Origin: Apium graveolens
Lineage: Eukaryota; Streptophyta; Magnoliopsida; Apiales; Apiaceae
Length of the DNA stretch: 64,000 nucleotides
Assembly (NCBI RefSeq): GCF_009905375.1
Contig: NC_133647.1
Coordinates: forward strand, 52,820,506-52,884,505
Reading direction: 5' to 3'
How positions within the stretch are numbered: position 1 is the first letter of the stretch; each line of letters starts with the position of its first letter. A program made the translations under genes and the position numbers. The notes beneath the pieces are model-generated. The model was not told where the DNA came from, searched no databases, and was given only the letters and a program-made list of their open reading frames with translations. Below are positions 47,275 through 56,780 of the stretch, one piece after another.

Positions 47275-48756
47275 CTAAAATAAGTCGGCTGTAAACTTAT
47301 GCCCCAAAATATCAATCTCACACTTCGGACAGAATTGATTCACAGGAATCTTCTCTTGGTTCGCAATTACCACATTTACTACCTCGCTCATAATCATTTT
47401 ATCACATTGAAGTTTATCAACAAAAGTTTCTGATATGAAAGATCTTGTTGCTCCCGAATCAATCAATACTTTAGCTTTGACATTATTGAGTAAAAGTGTA
47501 CCTGCTATCACCTCAGAGTTCTGAACAGTGTCCTTCATTTTCAAATCGAATGTCCTTGTTGTTGCTTGCGGAGTTGTTGTAGGTGGTGGAGGTAATGCCA
47601 ATACCTCAGCTGGCACGCTTGCACTGGTACTTGCCACATTCATTAAAGCTTTGACTGGTCTGGTTGTCTTGCACTCCCTAGCTATGTGTCCAGTCTTTCC
47701 ACACTTGTAACATGTAACTCCTGGCTTCGGCATCTTACACTCATTTCCCAAATGTCCCTTCTGGTTGCACCTATAGCATGTCATGCTCAGCTTATTACAC
47801 ACTCCGGGGTGCCTTCTTCCACAATGCTTGCATTCCGGTCTCTGGAATCTGTTTTCTCCAACTTGTCCTTGGTTGGCCTGGTTGTTCCATTTCGATTCTT
47901 GTCTTTTGCCCAAATTTCCCTTCTTTTGAAAATTTCCGCCCTTATGGAATCCAATCCTCTTTACATTCCGATCTTGTGAATTTCCGGCTTCAGACTTTTC
48001 TTCATAAAATGGAACATTTCTCTTTTTGTTATCCCTTTCCTTTCTTGACTGCATCCCATTGTTCTCAATCAGAGCAGCTTTCTGTACTACTCCCGCATAA
48101 GTATCAAGCTCAAACATAGCCACTCTATCTCTGATCCAAGGCTCCAATCCTTGTTGAAATCTCTTCGCTTTTTCCTCCTCAGTGCTGGTATACTTTGTCA
48201 CAAACCTTGACAACTCGGTGAACTTCTTCTCATACTCCAGTACCGACATATTCCCTTGCTTCAACTCAAGAAATTTAAACTCCATCTGATTCTGCATGTA
48301 CTTAGGGTAATACTTTTCCAGAAATAACTTCTTAAATCTTTCCCAAGAAACTTGTTGAGTTGCTTTCATAGCTTTTACTGATTCCCACCAATAGATGACT
48401 TCTCCCTTCAAGAAGTAAGTAGCATATGGGGTATTCTGATCGTCCCCTAACTGTACCAACTCAAAATCCCTTTCCATTTCCTTAATCCATGTGTTAGCTA
48501 TTATTGGATCAGTGGTATCAAGAAATTCAGGTGGATTCACATTCTGAAAAGCCTTGAAAGTGACAACTTGTCGAGGTGGTACTGGTGGATCAGGTGGTTG
48601 GTGTGGTTTTCGGTTATCTTGGTTTTCAAATCGTTGTTGAAGAGTTAGTTGTTGTTGAGCTATAGCATCGGTTTGTTGTTGCAAAGTTTCCAGTAATCAA
48701 AGAATATTTGGATCTGTGGTAGATGTGGTTGTTGGGTTCTTCTTTTTGGGTGGCAT
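47275..48756 (-). pseudogene. gag: Chromovirus gag-protease, early stop
   Basis: ATG at 48756 (MPPKKKNPTTTS), a TGA at codon 20 (48697-48699), then open to 47275. Gag landmarks are TWIKEMERDFELVQ, FLKGEVIYWWESVK and FLELKQGNMSVLEYEKKFTE. Two CCHC knuckles follow, CYRCNQKGHLGNEC and CYKCGKTGHIAREC, after a shorter Cys cluster CKHCGRRHPGVC. Protease: VLIDSGATRSFIS with intact DSGA. The frame ends at the deletion before RT. Confidence 0.92.
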
Positions 48757-49067
48757 GATCCTGAAATAAGAGTTATATCAAAACAGGTATGAATAATGAA
48801 ATAATTCGAGGGTATTGCATGGCATTCTTATTTACATATGAGGTCAAGTTTCAAATTAAACAGATATGGTGATGCATATAAAGGCGTAAAATAACAGTTG
48901 AGAGCAAATGGAACGATAGTGCATAATAATTGAAATTTTAAGGTCACAATACATCGGGATTAGGACAAAGTCTGATTCTAGGAATAACATGCTTATTTAA
49001 AGGAAACAACTTGGAATTCTACGAAGTCTGATAATACAACAACATGGAAGGTAGATAATGGAAAGAA
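48757..49067 (-). other. Chromovirus leader between upstream ORF and gag; nothing seen
   Basis: About 310 bases, AT-rich, without a credible reading frame or clear motif. Confidence 0.6.
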
Positions 49068-49436
49068 CTAAGGCTCCACTCCATCAGAACGGGGCCTGGT
49101 AGTCTTCTCCTCTCGAAGCGTCTTCACAATGCTCTGGAGCTCATCCGCCACCATCTGGATGATATACTGGCTGGTGCGGTCTCGGTGTGATGGCATCTCC
49201 TCAAGCTTAGTGTTGACGTACTGAACCAAAGTCTCAAGTCTCGCAGTCATCTGCTCCTTAGGCTTCCCTTCATAGTTTCGGCTGTCCGGGTACACGTTCT
49301 TCAGTCGGTCTATCAGTCGGTCATGCTTGCCCTGAAGCATGTCAAACTCGCGCCTCAACTCAACATACACGGAAAAATCAATAGTGTCGTCCGACCTAGA
49401 GGATGACGAGGAATGCACCCTTTGCTGACAAACCAA
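49068..49436 (-). CDS. Extra ORF between PBS and gag, about 90-122 codons, unknown
   Basis: An uninterrupted frame in the leader, ending TGA/TAG-free until 49068. The first in-frame ATG gives MLQGKHDRLIDRLKNVY and about 90 residues; the open frame extends 32 codons further upstream (SSSSSRSDDTIDF) without an ATG. A pyrimidine-AG (ttggtttgtcag) lies at the 5' edge and could be a splice acceptor. The peptide is highly charged and helix-prone, with no cysteines in the ATG-initiated part. It is intact while gag and pol carry stops. Some plant Ty3/gypsy lineages have an ORF before gag, but I do not recognise this one. Confidence 0.5.
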   Translation of the reverse strand: MVCQQRVHSSSSSRSDDTIDFSVYVELRREFDMLQGKHDRLIDRLKNVYPDSRNYEGKPKEQMTARLETLVQYVNTKLEEMPSHRDRTSQYIIQMVADELQSIVKTLREEKTTRPRSDGVEP

Positions 49437-49558
49437 TTAGAGGAATATTAATCATAATAATAATAATAAATTTACTTAACCTACTCTCTCGCATATTATC
49501 TATAGCCTATACATATATCCCATAACCTATTTGGGCTGTCCAGGGACTCTAAACTGTA

Positions 49559-49570
49559 GCTCGGATACCA
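49559..49570 (-). promoter_or_regulatory. Chromovirus primer binding site
   Basis: Minus strand tggtatccgagc, one base from the iMet site tggtatcagagc. It lies five bases from the LTR edge at 49576. Confidence 0.85.
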
Positions 49571-49575
49571 AAACC

Positions 49576-51198
49576 TGGCACACCCCAACTTAAAATACAA
49601 AATAAATAACTTTTACAATATTTAAAAGAATGTAAACTTGACTGAATCCAAGATCTTACAGTTTAGGGTTTGGAACAACCTAACACTACCATCTATTACA
49701 ACTGATTTTTTTATCGAGTCCTCACATAAAACTATCTATTATTCTACCTGAGCTCGGACATACGCATCGGCGTCACAGGTCTTACGTGCTGTCTGCTTGA
49801 ATCTAACCATAGCTACTAGCTGTAATATCAGGGTAAAGCAAGGAGTGAGCCAAATGATCAACAAGTGCTAAATAATATGGTATAAAGCATAAATCGAGAT
49901 ATATATAAAAGAATGACAATGCGAAGACGTAACCAATATTAACAAGAGATAAAACTTTGAGTGATGGCATCATTTGCTTGAATCAAAACATTTTCAAAAT
50001 CATAACTTAAACAAAATCATTTTATGACGCTACGGATTACAGCCGGTGATCAGCTGCGAAGTAATCCCGAACCTCGCTGGGTTTTAAAACATTAATGGGA
50101 TCCCTAGGCAACTTTTAAGCCTACAATATAAGTGTGGAAATGACTCGCGTCTCAGTCCAGATCCACTATTCAAAGAAAACATTTATCCCCCTTTGGGACT
50201 GAAAATCCATATTTTAAATATTTCAAAAACTGATGTTGATTCATGATAAAATCTCTTAAGTAGTAAACATTTTTATCAAGGGATTATAGATCAACTTGAA
50301 ACACTGGGAATATGTCACCAAATCTCAGGGCCATGATCCACTAGACTTTACTATATTAGGGTAATTGAAAGGTTTCCATAGACAAGAACTTTGACAAGGA
50401 AATTTAGCAAGGTTATTGGATATTATGAAAGAGTAATGCCAAACTAGGCTTAAAGCAATGGTTTTCGACAAGGTACAAGTACTAGAACATCAAGAAGATA
50501 AGCTTCATGAATACTAAGGGTGTTAAGGTATGAGGAAATGATATTTAGCTCAAGGTATATCAGGATTGTAAAACTTTAGGGCAAGAAAAAGGGTTATCAA
50601 TCAATTAAGAACAACTTTAAAGAATATCTGGCTTTTAGATATCAAGGTACAGTTTCTATTGGGGTTCAAGCATCAGGGTGAGATGTCAATATTTTAGGAA
50701 TCAATAGCATGTTAATCAAGAGGATAAATCAAGTATTATATCATATCTTTATTTTATCATGGCATTCCAATTACTTTGATATACTAGCGTGATACGACTT
50801 TTAATCTACTTGCAATATGTACTTGAGGGTCCATGGCATTTCTATATAATATAAAGATAGATTTAAGAATCGCTTGGTTCAAGTATATCAAGATAACTCA
50901 GGATAATCACATCAATATATATGAACTAATTATCACACATTTACAGTGTAAACGAAAAATAGGTTGAATCACTTGCCTTGAAAAATGCTGGTCTGGTCTG
51001 GCTGGTAGGAGCAACTGGAAGCTTTACTCGACCTTTATGGCAAGTTTACCCTCGTCTCGAGATCCCACACAATTAATAATAACCTCATTATAATATATTC
51101 TCACCAACTCAACCTATTTACAACCCGAAATTAAACACAAATGGCACTTAGGCCTATATGCACGAAATTTATAATCACCTCATAAATACAATAGTACA
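49576..51198 (-). repeat. Chromovirus 5' LTR, B type, truncated (1623 bp seen)
   Basis: On the plus strand it begins tggcacacccc just after the PBS and continues until the LARD-like element at 51199. Except for a short block around 49740-49850, which includes the word taaagcaagg(a/g)gtgagc, it shows no visible similarity to the A-type LTR at 39532-44139. Apart from the small ORF at 49739 it contains no gene. The rest should lie beyond the right edge of the LARD-like element. Confidence 0.75.
49739..49810 (-). CDS. LTR micro-ORF encoding a histone H3 tail-like peptide (23 residues)
   Basis: ATG at 49810, stop TAA at 49739-49741, followed by TAG. The peptide starts MVRFKQTARKT and ends AYVRAQVE. 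Plant histone H3 starts MARTKQTARKS: residues 1, 3 and 5-10 are identical (eight of ten) and position 11 is a Thr/Ser exchange. K4 and K9 of mature H3 have equivalents, with the ARK(S/T) context of K9 kept. Similarity stops after position 11. A splice-acceptor-like ttacag lies just upstream and the frame remains open upstream of the ATG. It sits 164 bases from the LTR 3' end. Translation is unproven. Confidence 0.5.
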   Translation of the reverse strand: MVRFKQTARKTCDADAYVRAQVE

Positions 51199-53248
51199 TG
51201 TAATAACCCCAATTTTTGGGAAATTTTTGAAACCCTTATGAATAGTGTTTTTGCTGAATGAGAAAACTTTTCATGCCACACTATGTAGGGGTTCTGATAT
51301 GGATATTCTGAGATTTTATTAGTACTTTATATGGGATATAAGTGTATGTAAAGATCGTCAGAATTCAAATCCGAACACTTTGATTTTTCCCGGAAATACA
51401 CTAGATACGGAAAGATTTGAGAAAAAGGTAACAGGATAAAAAGGATTTAAATTAAAGGATTATAGGAGAGGATCATAAAAGGAATATAATATATTGAGAA
51501 AGGTTAAGGGAACCTAAGTAATAAGATCCCGGGTATGATCCCTCAAACGATAAATGAAAACGAAAGTTAAGCGAACCGTATAACAGATCAGCGGTCATTA
51601 GGCAAACGATTAGGAAGTTAATCAAGGGGATTAGTGGGGATGATGTCATCCAACCAATAGAAAGAGGACAAGGAGGGGAGGATGACATCATGAGGATGAC
51701 ACAAGCATGACATGGGAAGGAAGAAGATGTGGTGGCTTTTTAACCACACAAAATCAAGGGCAACTAGGTAATTTACTAAAACAAACACAAAAATCAAACC
51801 AACTAAGCCAAGCAAATCATTTTTCATCAAAATCAAAAAGAAACCAAGACATTGTTCTTCATGCTCTCGGCCAAAACAGAACCAGAACACTAAAACTGCT
51901 GTATCTCCTTCATTTCTCACTCAAATATTGTGTTCTATAGCTCATTGGAAAGGTATTGAGATGGCCTACAACTCTTGTTCACAAGTCTCGTCCAAATAAT
52001 CATGGTAAGACCCTCATTTTTACAGTTCTTTAAATCGGACTTTTAGAAACTTCAAAGCCTAACTTTGTGTTCTTGATTTCTTTGGAAAGATCAAGCTTGT
52101 GGGAGGCTCCCTAAGGCTTCCTAGCAACTTAACACCTCCCAAGGAAGGTATAAACTTCAAACCCTAGCCTTTACTTTATTTGTTAGTAAGTTTAATGGTT
52201 GGTGTTGTGAAATGAGAAGCATGGATTGTGATTATTAGTAGTTTGGTTTGATTTGGAAGTGTTTTGGTAATTGAAGCTTGATTATAGTTCATAGGTCTTG
52301 ATTGTGGTTGTTTGAGTTGAAAACCTTGGAGATTATGGACTGATGTGGTATGGTTTAGGTGAAGTTTTGTTGTATTGATGGTTATGAGTTGGTTGGTGGT
52401 TAATTGGAGTAGTTTAAACATTGGTAATCGCGTAAACATAGCCGTCGTAACGTCCGATTTTCTTTGGACTGTTTTTGTGCATAACATTAGGACCCGAGAA
52501 ACCCCTGATAGATTATGACCACTGCCATGTTTAGATAGCTCATATTACGAGCTTCGTTTTGATATGTAGTTCGTTCGATTCCGATGCACGGTTTAGGAGA
52601 AACGACCGTTTCAAGTAACGGCGTTTCGCGAACGAAACTTTTCCCCTCGCCTTACTTTGAAACATAGGTTAAAGACCAAAAATGGTTAATTAATGTATGA
52701 AACATTTATTGTAAGTGTGTTAGGCAGTTGGTAAGACACTCGCGAAGGAATCGCCTTAAAACTCGTAAAGGTTAAATTATTAAAAATGGTGGAGCCGAGG
52801 GTACCCGAGTGACTTAAGCGAATCAGTGAGCGCAAAACGAGCGTTAGAGTCTAAGTTAGTTAAAGTATAGATTTACAAGTGACTTTGGTTTAATTCCAAC
52901 TTACTTGTTGCTTATAGGTTACCAGACTCGTCCCGAGCCATTCGTAACCCCCAGTCGCTCAGGCAAGTTTTCTACCCGTTATACTGTTGCTGTGATATAA
53001 ATATATGTATATGCATTATCTTGTGATATTGCATGATTGTTATTAGCAAATTTTGCGATATATTGGAGCATGCTAATATGGTATATATGCATGTCTGTTT
53101 CGTAATCTGGTTATCTATCTGTTGATTTCAATGTTTATAGTTGCATAATACCTATGCTAGAAATAAGCAAGTAGTTGCGTAAACCCTTAGTATAGGGGAT
53201 AAAAGGTGAACATATTTCTAAACCGGGAGTCGATGTTCCCGAGTATAT

Positions 53249-53285
<37 letters not shown>

Positions 53286-53392
53286 GGATATAGTTTTTAA
53301 AACTATTAATCGAATAAGGTTTATTCGATAACTTTAACTTTATTTTATTATTGAATATTATTTCGAATATTATTCGAAGGCGTATGACTCCT

Positions 53393-53600
53393 TTACATTA
53401 TTTATTGGATATTACTTGGACATTCAATTGAGGATGTATGACTCCTTTATTTTATTTAATGAATATTATTTATAATATTCATTCGAGGTATTATGACTCA
53501 GCTTATTTCATTTATTGAATATTATTTGAATATTCATTTGAGGATCTATGACTCCGATTATTTGCTGAGATATATTCTTTATTTTATTAAAGAATAAGGT
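53393..53600. repeat. Tandem repeat in LARD LTR, about 44-55-bp unit, four copies
   Basis: tatgactc occurs at 53393, 53437, 53492 and 53547, each preceded by aatattattNgaa..cattNgagg-like AT-rich sequence. It is the counterpart of 41298-41465. Confidence 0.8.
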
Positions 53601-55105
53601 GTCGATAATCAAACTTATTTTTGATTATTCAAATAAAGATATTACTTTCGTATAAGTATATCTTTGATTATTTGCTACTCGTTTCAAGTATAAGTTTTAA
53701 TACTTCTACTTCAATTATTTTTATAAAGATTATTTTTTTATGGGAATATTATTTAAATAATAATATTCAGACATTTTCTAAATATTCTGGGGACTGATTT
53801 ACTTCATTAAATCAGTTTTACTCCAAACACTCTTTAAAGTATTTTCGAGTCTTTAAAATGATTTTCAAAAGTTAGAGCGGATCCCAAAACTATTTTTATA
53901 TTTAAGATCTTCCTTTTAAAAAGGGGATTTAAATACTCGCTCAAAACCTGAGGGATCCGGCTCGGTGGTGTGTTTTATATTCGCAACAAGGTTGCTGTCT
54001 TGGTAAAAGAGTTTTTGATTACTTACCCAATATTCGGGAAGTAAAATTCTTGGAACAAGTTAATCCATTAACAGGCATCGCCTGGGAAATATCGGTGAGT
54101 TTTCCTTTCCAACTAGATACGACTTCTTGGTGAAGCCGTATCAACAAGTTTCTACTTGGGGAAAGTGGGGACGAGCTTTACGTTTCAGAGTCATGGATTT
54201 CATCTGAACTAGGAGTGGCGTAAGTGGCCGAGTAGCGCCGGCCCAGCCTTATTATATTGGCCCAAATGGCCTGGAAGTTCCGCTAAGGCGGTCCATTCCT
54301 TAGGAGTTCAGTGTTCGGTTGACAAGTAAATCCGACAGGTTCTCCTCTACATGTAGAAAATGGTGGGGTTGCACTACTACGACTGATCATCGTAAGTGGT
54401 CTTCCTGGCGCGGCAAACTCCCGTAATGAGTTCATCATCCAATTGGATAATTTCTGCAACACTACCCAGAGCACTTCGATAGAAAGGCTACGGTTGGGCG
54501 ATTGTTGAGTGTTGGCAGGGTCAAGTTTTCAAAATGATGTTTACATCAAATGAAGTATCTCGTAACTTCATTTTATTTTGATAATATTTTAAAGATTTAA
54601 TCTATTCAAATCTTGTCTTATAGTCTCATCTATGTGATGAACTTTTGAAACTGATTATAACTTGAACGGTGGTAGTTCAAGTAGTATTGGGAAAGATATA
54701 AGTATATTGGGGTATTTGGTAACCTCATCTTTTAAACTTATATCTAATTAATAATTGTCTTATGAATGACAAAGATTTTCAGAAAAACGTTGAGACAAGG
54801 TTAGATATATGAGATCACCTTGCAACGATATTTTTTTTTATACAGTTATACACTGGGACTTTGTGTATATTATGCATGGAAGAGGACTTCCAATATTTTG
54901 AAAAGTATATATGTATATATATATATACTGAATATTTTGCGACTTCATCGCATTAAGATATCAACTTGGTTCATTTCTTTTGACCAAGACTTTCATGAGT
55001 ACTATGAGAAGGCTCATATATTGTTAATCATTATACATATTATTTTGGTGGGCTTGCTGCTCACCCTTGCTTTCTTCTTTCATCACACAACATCAGATAG
55101 ACAAG

Positions 55106-55258
55106 ATGAACCGGACCAAGCTCCCGATTCGCAAGAGGTTAGGAGACGTTCCGCAGTTTTCTAGAAGCACGGATGCCGCCATAGCTGAGGTAGGAACTAC
55201 CAATAGGCTAGGCTTTGAACTTTTGATGTATCAGATTATGTATATTTATGAATTGTAA
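55106..55258 (+). CDS. Small LTR ORF, A type, 50 codons
   Basis: ATG at 55106, TAA at 55256-55258. It starts MNRTKLPIRKRLGDVPQF and includes AEVGTTNRLGFELLMYQ. The equivalent ORF at 39783-39929 keeps about two thirds of the residues and the whole frame. The N-terminus shares M1, R3, T4, K5, R9 and K10 with the histone H3 tail. It lies at the position of the H3-like micro-ORF in the B-type LTR, after the same cttgcttt word. No known domain. Confidence 0.48.
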   Translation: MNRTKLPIRKRLGDVPQFSRSTDAAIAEVGTTNRLGFELLMYQIMYIYEL

Positions 55259-55505
55259 TAATGGCAAAGAAATGTAAATTTATTCAGAAACCTGTTTAAG
55301 GTGTATTGGCATATAATTGTGGAATAAAACGACTTGTGATTATTTTTGGATATTCATCTCTGAGACTATAACTTGTGGTGTGTGTGTTTATTGTGGGGTC
55401 ACAGTACAGAGTAGTTGATTATTTATTAAGATTGGGTGTTGTTAAGGGAAATGGAACTCGTGACAACCCGGATCCCCGACCCCGGATTTGGGGGTGTTAC
55501 AGAAA

Positions 55506-55517
55506 TGGTATCAGAGC
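55506..55517 (+). promoter_or_regulatory. LARD-like element primer binding site
   Basis: Exact tggtatcagagc, four bases after the LTR end; initiator tRNA-Met type. Confidence 0.9.
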
Positions 55518-55673
55518 TAAGCGTTATAAACCTCAGAGATGATGTGATGTTAAGATAATAAGTTAACCAAGATAATAAGAACTCTTGCCAAGTTCATAGT
55601 TGGGCTACCTAACGTAGTACTGACAGTTAAAACCCTTATGGGAACCCTTATAAATATCGTGATAGGAGCGTAG

Positions 55674-55895
55674 TTCGTTATCGTATATGGTAGCGGAACT
55701 CCGAGCCCTGAGGTTGAGGAGCAACAACCCGATGATGTTTTATTAGTAATTGGAGATCGGATTGTGGATCCGATAGAGTGTCCTAATACAGGACCGGATG
55801 ATGTTGATATTGAGGATGTAGCGGTTGAGGATGTTGTCCTAGAAGGGATAGTTGCTGAGGAAGATCCCATGGAGGATCCTGACAAGAATGAATAA
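55674..55895 (+). pseudogene. Acidic open frame in the leader, unknown
   Basis: 73 codons without an ATG at the start, following a TAG. Very acidic: EVEEQQPDDVLL, DDVDIEDVAVEDVV and AEEDPMEDPDKNE, ending TAA at 55893-55895. It occupies the place between PBS and gag, as does the extra ORF of the chromovirus, but shares no obvious sequence with it. It may be a remnant of a pre-gag ORF or of the Gag N-terminus. Confidence 0.4.
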
Positions 55896-55989
55896 AAGGA
55901 CCACGGATGAATTAATGACCATGGTTAGGTCGACTATCAGAGGTAGGATTGGTCGGTCACTACCGGAGGTTCGTTCAAGTTGTAAAGAT

Positions 55990-56780
55990 AGTAGCCCCTT
56001 TAACGCGGCTTACTCATAAGACTGAGAAGTTCGAATAGACAGAGAAATGCGAGAACAGCTTTTAAGAACTGAAGCAAAGGTTGGTGACGGCCCCTATGTT
56101 GGCGTTGCCGGATGGAAAAAGGAGATTTTGTGATTTGTAAGTGACGCTTCGCATAAGGAATTAGGGTGCTTCTTAGCACAGCAAGATAATCGCGTCTGCG
56201 TCAAGACAATTAAGGGAATTTAAAATTCGATATCCCCACCCATGAGCTTGGGCTCGTGGCAATAGTTTTGCCCTAAAGATTTGAGGCACTACTTGTATGG
56301 AGAGAAGTGCGAGAATTACCTAAGCCATAAGTGCTCTAGTACATTCTTATGTAGAAAGAGCTCAACATACGCCAGAGGAGGCGGTTAGAGCTAATCAAGA
56401 ATTATGATTGGGAGATTCTTTATCATTCGGGGAAAGCCAATGTGGTGGCTGATGCCATTAGTAAAAAGGAGAGACTCAAGATGATAATGTCTTTGGGAGA
56501 GTTGATAAGAGATTTTGAGAAAATGGAAATAGTAGTGAAGGTAACCGGAGCCGGTACCGAAAAGCTGTTTGAGATTGCAATAGAGACCGAATTATTGGAA
56601 AAGAGCATATTGTGCCAGAAAAAGGTGATGAATGAAGGCAGAGAGCCAAAAAATAGATAAGAGGTTAATACCGAGAAAGATGAGAAGGGAATAATGAGGT
56701 ATTCCTACAGAATTTGGGTTCCAAATGTTCAAGAGCTTAAAGATGAGATCTTAGATGAAAGCTAGTTTGAGGAATAAGAT
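55990..56780 (+). pseudogene. pol: Displaced RT-end / RNase H / integrase N-terminal fragment
   Basis: Traces in several frames: EKFE.TEKCENSF with LVTAPMLALPDGK, SDASHKELGCF, then HSGKANVVADAISKKERLK (56430-56475), a Lys-rich linker (open 56442-56660) and YRIWVPNVQELKDEIL (56700-56755). This is the order RT connection, RNase H, integrase start of a chromovirus. It lies upstream of gag, out of canonical order. A second RNase H end occurs in the expected place near 58790-58850. Confidence 0.65.

Larger units (their letters stand above)
39532..51198 (-). mobile_element. Chromovirus (Tekay-like Ty3/gypsy) with non-matching LTRs
   Basis: In minus-strand order: 5' LTR (51198-49576, truncated), PBS, extra ORF, gag, protease, RT, RNase H, integrase, chromodomain, PPT, 3' LTR. 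The chromodomain after integrase and the iMet PBS place it among chromoviruses; the sequence words fit the Tekay/Del lineage. The two flanking LTRs do not match, although both end in ggggtgt(ta/gc)ca in element sense. It is interrupted on the right by the LARD-like element at 51199. Confidence 0.85.
51199..55501 (+). repeat. LARD-like element 5' LTR (4303 bp)
   Basis: Starts TGTAATAACCCC and ends GGTGTTACA, a TGTAA/TTACA inverted repeat, with the PBS four bases later. The start is confirmed by the identical start at 61096. Inside are a TA microsatellite (53248-53285), a tandem repeat (53393-53600) and a small ORF (55106-55258). The preceding 5 bp (gtaca) are the expected target site copy. No other gene is present. 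Confidence 0.92.

Noticed and set aside
49739..49810. Possible true histone H3 gene
   Set aside because: Similarity ends after about 11 residues and the frame stops at 23 codons; no histone fold follows.
51473..51940. Several overlapping 70-100-codon frames in the LARD LTR, repeated at 61370-61837
   Set aside because: They repeat because the LTR repeats, overlap each other on both strands, and have no counterpart in the A-type LTR at 39532-44139.
55550..55885. 111-codon minus-strand Ser/Thr-rich frame
   Set aside because: Antisense to the acidic leader frame on the plus strand; Ser/Thr/Ile follow from reversed Asp/Glu/Val codons.
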